Source: an uncultured Victivallales bacterium
GTDB taxonomy: Bacteria; Verrucomicrobiota; Lentisphaeria; Oligosphaerales; JAFGRS01
Reading direction: 5' to 3'
Assembly: GCA_903834675.1 (NCBI GenBank)
Contig: CAILKC010000708.1
Span: forward strand, 1 to 8,702
DNA length: 8,702 bases
A model generated the notes under the pieces. It had not been told where the DNA came from. It saw nothing but the letters and a program-made list of their open reading frames with translations, and made no database searches. Each line of letters begins with the position of its first letter. The stretch's first letter is position 1. The position numbers and the translations under genes are program-made. Shown here one piece after another: positions 6,260 to 8,702 of this stretch.

Positions 6260-7732
6260 TCAGTACCACTTGAAGCCGCCGGGGAAGAGACTGACCATGA
6301 CGTTCTTGGTTCGCGTCAAGGCCAGCATGCCCTGTTTGCCCAGTTCGCGGCCGATGCCGCTGGCGCCGTAGCCGCCGTAGGGAGCACTGGGGAAGACGAA
6401 GTTATGCAGGTTGAACCATACGGTGCCCGCCCGAATCTGCCGCGCCAGGGTGTGGGCCGCCTTCAGGTTGGTCGTCCAGAGGCTCGCCGCCAAGCCGTAG
6501 GTGGTATCGTTGGCCAGCCGGACCAGCTCGGCGGTACTTGACGCCTTGGCAATCACCACTACCGGCCCGAAGATCTCCTCGCGCCAAATGCGCATGGAGG
6601 GCGTCACCTCGGCGAAGACGGTGGGTTCCATGAAGCTCCCCGCGGCGCAGGCGCCCTGGTTCAGCACCCGACCGCCGCACAGCAGCTTGGCGCCCTCGGC
6701 GCGGCCTGCGGCCACGTAGCCCATCACCGTCTTGAGGTGCTCAGGGTGGACCAGCGGGCCCAGGCGCGTCCCCTCGTCGCGGGGCAGCCCTACCGGGATG
6801 GCCCGGGCGCCGGCGACAAAGCGGCTGACCACGGCCTCGTAGACGTCCTCATGCACGATCAGGCGGGTCAGGGCACAGCAGCATTCGCCCTGGTTGAGGA
6901 AAGCGCCGAACAGGGTGCCGGCCACGGTCTCCTCGAGGTCGCAGTCGGGCAGGACGATACCGGGGCTCTTACCGCCCAACTCAAGGGTGCAGCCCTTCAG
7001 TTTCGGGGCGCAGGCGCGGTTGAGCCATTCGCCCACCTCGGTTGAACCGGTGAACGAGACCTCATCGAGGTCGGCGGACTCCGCAAACACGGCGCCCGTG
7101 TCGCCGCCGCCCGCGGGGACGATGTTCAGCACCCCTTCGGGCATGCCGGCCTGGCGAAACAACTCGCCGAACAGCAGCGTGCTCAACGGCGCCCACGAGG
7201 CGGGTTTCAGCACCACCGCGTTGCCCGCGGCCAGGGCCGAGGCGATCTTGCGGGCGGCGATCAGGAAGGGAAAGTTCCAGGGGATGATCGCCCCGACCAC
7301 GCCGATGGGCTCATGGATGGTGTAGTCGAGGACATCGTTGTAGGGCGACGGCTGCATCTGCCCGGCGACCTCGACGCAGATATCGGCGAAGTAGTGGAAG
7401 GTGGCCGCGGCGCTGGCGACATCGATGTTACGGCTCTCGAAGATGGGTTTGCCGACGTCATCGGTCTCCACCTGGGCCAGGAATTCCTGGTTGACCTGGA
7501 TGGCCTCGCCGACCTTGTGCAGCAGGGCGCTGCGCTGGTAGGGGTTCATGGGTCCCCAGACGGTTTTGAAGGCGTGATTGGCCGCGGCAATCGCCTTGCG
7601 GAGGTCGTCCCGACTGGCCTTCTGGACCTGGGCAATGATCTGGCCCGTGGCCGGATTGAGGACGGGGATGGTCTCGCCGGAGGTGGCATCGACGTACTGG
7701 CCAGCGATGAAGAGTTGGGTGCGCAGGTCCAC
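6260..7732 (-). CDS. NAD(P)-dependent aldehyde dehydrogenase
   Basis: A 490-residue soluble, non-acylating aldehyde dehydrogenase of the betaine-aldehyde/ALDH2-like superfamily, full length for the family. It oxidises an aldehyde to a carboxylic acid with NAD(P)+. Visible signatures: PWNFPF with oxyanion Asn153, VLKPA with cofactor-binding Lys176, GSTEVG at 229-234 in the nucleotide-binding fold, LELGGKSPG with general base Glu251, NQGECCCA with nucleophile Cys285 (the middle Cys by analogy with ALDH2 Cys302), and EEIFGP with Glu386. The GTG start at 7732-7730 is chosen because AAGGAGG at 7746-7740 lies exactly 7 bases upstream and the protein then begins in register with the family. Longer starts would overlap the hydrolase gene by hundreds of bases. 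It begins two bases after the upstream stop, so it is co-transcribed with it and probably acts on an aldehyde from the same pathway. Substrate unknown. Confidence 0.94.
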   Translation of the reverse strand: MDLRTQLFIAGQYVDATSGETIPVLNPATGQIIAQVQKASRDDLRKAIAAANHAFKTVWGPMNPYQRSALLHKVGEAIQVNQEFLAQVETDDVGKPIFESRNIDVASAAATFHYFADICVEVAGQMQPSPYNDVLDYTIHEPIGVVGAIIPWNFPFLIAARKIASALAAGNAVVLKPASWAPLSTLLFGELFRQAGMPEGVLNIVPAGGGDTGAVFAESADLDEVSFTGSTEVGEWLNRACAPKLKGCTLELGGKSPGIVLPDCDLEETVAGTLFGAFLNQGECCCALTRLIVHEDVYEAVVSRFVAGARAIPVGLPRDEGTRLGPLVHPEHLKTVMGYVAAGRAEGAKLLCGGRVLNQGACAAGSFMEPTVFAEVTPSMRIWREEIFGPVVVIAKASSTAELVRLANDTTYGLAASLWTTNLKAAHTLARQIRAGTVWFNLHNFVFPSAPYGGYGASGIGRELGKQGMLALTRTKNVMVSLFPGGFKWY

Positions 7733-7734
7733 GA

Positions 7735-8532
7735 TCAGACCTCCTTCCGGGCCGCGTTTGTCAGCGCCCCGATGCCCTCGATCTCGACGGTCATGACATC
7801 GCCGTCCTTCAGCCAGAGTGGCGGTTTGCGGCCCATGCCGACGCCTTCGGGAGTGCCGGTCATGATGATGCTGCCGGGGAGCAGCGTCATGCACTGGGAG
7901 ACGTAGCTGACCAGTTGGCGGCAGGAAAACACCAGGTCGGAGGTGCGGGAGTTCTGCACGATCTGGCCGTTGAGGGTCATGCGGATGGCGAGGTCGTCGG
8001 GGTTGAGGCCGGTGGTGATCCAGGGGCCGATGGGCGCGAAGGTATCGAAGCACTTACCCCGGGCCCACTGCTTGTCCAGGCGTATCTGGCAGTCACGGGC
8101 GCTGACATCGTTGCCGCAGGTGTAACCCAGGACGTAGCGGTCTACATCCGCTTCGGCAACCTGCTTGGCGGTGCGGCCGATGACGATCACCAGTTCAGCC
8201 TCGTAGTCGACTTCGTTAGGCGCCATCCTGGGCAGGAGCACCGGCTCGCCCGGACCGGTGATGGTGTTGCAGGTTTTGACGAAGATCAGCGGCGCCGGGG
8301 GCACCGCCATGCCACTCTCGGCCGCGTGACGGCGGTAGTTCAGGCCGATGGCGACGACCTGCGGCGGCGCCACCGGCGCCAGCAGCCGTGCCGCAGCGCG
8401 GGGCACCAGGGTGGTCCCCGGCCGCCAGTCGCCGAACAGGTCCCCCGCGATCAGCCGGTACTGCTCCCCCTCGACAGTCGCATAACTCACTCTGCCGTCT
8501 GCGGTGGCGATGCGTGCGATGTTCATGCTCAT
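7735..8532 (-). CDS. Fumarylacetoacetate hydrolase (FAH) superfamily protein
   Basis: A 265-residue cytosolic FAH-fold enzyme, normal size for the FAHD1/YcgM-like branch. Members are divalent-metal-dependent hydrolases, decarboxylases or isomerases of 2-keto and 2,4-diketo acids. Metal ligands are visible as VDYEAEL (Glu111, Glu113) and GNDVSARD (Asp142). The lid dyad found in FAHD1 appears in LNYRRHAAE (His69, Glu72), and Lys160 sits in RGKCFDTFAPIG. The GTPEGVG motif at 226-232 is also typical. Residues are numbered from the ATG at 8532, which overlaps the upstream stop as ATGA. The second ATG at 8526 has better spacing from AAGGA (9 bases instead of 3) and gives the usual family start, so it is at least as likely. 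It is coupled to a glycyl radical enzyme upstream and an aldehyde dehydrogenase downstream. It could be an acylpyruvase, oxaloacetate decarboxylase, ureidoglycolate lyase-like enzyme or diketo-deoxy-sugar-acid hydrolase; the sequence does not decide. Confidence 0.92.
   Translation of the reverse strand: MSMNIARIATADGRVSYATVEGEQYRLIAGDLFGDWRPGTTLVPRAAARLLAPVAPPQVVAIGLNYRRHAAESGMAVPPAPLIFVKTCNTITGPGEPVLLPRMAPNEVDYEAELVIVIGRTAKQVAEADVDRYVLGYTCGNDVSARDCQIRLDKQWARGKCFDTFAPIGPWITTGLNPDDLAIRMTLNGQIVQNSRTSDLVFSCRQLVSYVSQCMTLLPGSIIMTGTPEGVGMGRKPPLWLKDGDVMTVEIEGIGALTNAARKEV
7740..7746 (-). promoter_or_regulatory. Ribosome binding site that fixes the GTG start of the aldehyde dehydrogenase
   Basis: AAGGAGG on the minus strand, almost the full anti-16S complement, sits 7 bases before the GTG at 7732. 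It lies inside the last codons of the FAH-family gene. No ATG lies nearby in this frame, so this site settles the start. Confidence 0.85.
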
Positions 8533-8702
8533 CTTTCCTTCTTTCCCAACGCATGTTCCGTGCGGGCGATGACCTCGTCCTGCGTGGCGCGGTTCAGATG
8601 CACAAAATAGTCTGAGTACCCGGCCACGCGCACCAGTAGATCCCCATAAAGCTCCGGCTGCGCCTGCGCCTCGAGGAGGGTTTCGCGGCCGACCGCGTTG
8701 AC
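8529..8702 (-). CDS. Second glycyl radical enzyme, C-terminal fragment (runs off the right edge)
   Basis: Reading the minus strand from the window edge gives 57 codons and a TGA at 8531-8529. The fragment contains LLVRVAGYSDYF, the glycyl radical loop, with the radical Gly just before the Tyr, followed by VIARTEH. This is the hallmark C-terminus of pyruvate formate-lyase-like glycyl radical enzymes. Over the last 50 comparable residues about half (26) are identical to the complete enzyme at 191-2383, so the two are paralogues. It adds a charged tail GKKER. The catalytic Cys domain and the start lie outside the window. Its stop overlaps the ATG at 8532 of the FAH-family gene, indicating translational coupling and a shared pathway. 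The fragment is cut only by the window edge; nothing suggests it is broken. Confidence 0.9.
   Translation of the reverse strand, partial: VNAVGRETLLEAQAQPELYGDLLVRVAGYSDYFVHLNRATQDEVIARTEHALGKKER

Noticed and set aside
7733..8053. 107-codon N-terminal extension of the aldehyde dehydrogenase
   Set aside because: It overlaps the FAH-family gene out of frame and is low-complexity; the GTG at 7732 with AAGGAGG 7 bases upstream gives a normal family length.
6260..8532. hpaG/hpaE pair of the homoprotocatechuate (4-hydroxyphenylacetate) pathway
   Set aside because: An FAH-fold protein next to an aldehyde dehydrogenase fits superficially, but that pathway needs oxygen-dependent ring cleavage, while this operon starts with an oxygen-sensitive glycyl radical enzyme. 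No residue pattern specific to those enzymes was seen.

Overview
The window is a GC-rich bacterial segment with every supportable gene on the minus strand, so transcription runs from high to low coordinates. It looks like an anaerobe of the Planctomycetota-Verrucomicrobiota-Kiritimatiellota-Lentisphaerota group. The case rests on a secreted, very large HzsA-related beta-propeller/diheme cytochrome c protein, a family I associate mainly with that superphylum, and on two oxygen-sensitive glycyl radical enzymes (GREs). The phylum is an inference and cannot be fixed from this sequence alone.

Layout in the direction of transcription. (1) 8702-8529: the last 57 codons of a glycyl radical enzyme that enters from beyond the right edge; only its Gly-radical tail is present. 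(2) 8532-7735: an FAH-superfamily hydrolase/lyase, sharing an ATGA overlap with the enzyme before it. (3) 7732-6260: an NAD(P)-dependent aldehyde dehydrogenase that starts with GTG two bases after the hydrolase stop, behind a near-perfect ribosome binding site. These three form one tightly coupled operon. (4) 6259-5964: a 296-bp non-coding gap with four GC-rich inverted repeats and two diverged copies of a 41-bp direct repeat. (5) 5963-2457: the 1168-residue exported HzsA-related protein. (6) 2383-191: a complete, rather short glycyl radical enzyme with Cys373/Glu375 and Gly706. (7) 190-1: a non-coding tail with a double-hairpin element that resembles intergenic repeats scattered through genomes of this group.

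How the genes may work together (inference): the operon reads as a catabolic route in which a GRE performs a radical C-O, C-C or C-N cleavage that yields an aldehyde or keto acid. The FAH-type enzyme would hydrolyse or decarboxylate a 2-keto or 2,4-diketo acid, and the aldehyde dehydrogenase would oxidise the aldehyde. Two paralogous GREs within 9 kb suggest two related substrates or successive steps. The HzsA-related protein acts outside the cytoplasm, and its link to the GREs is only positional. No GRE-activating radical SAM enzyme, transporter or regulator lies in the window; these may lie to the right. None of the substrates can be named from the sequence.
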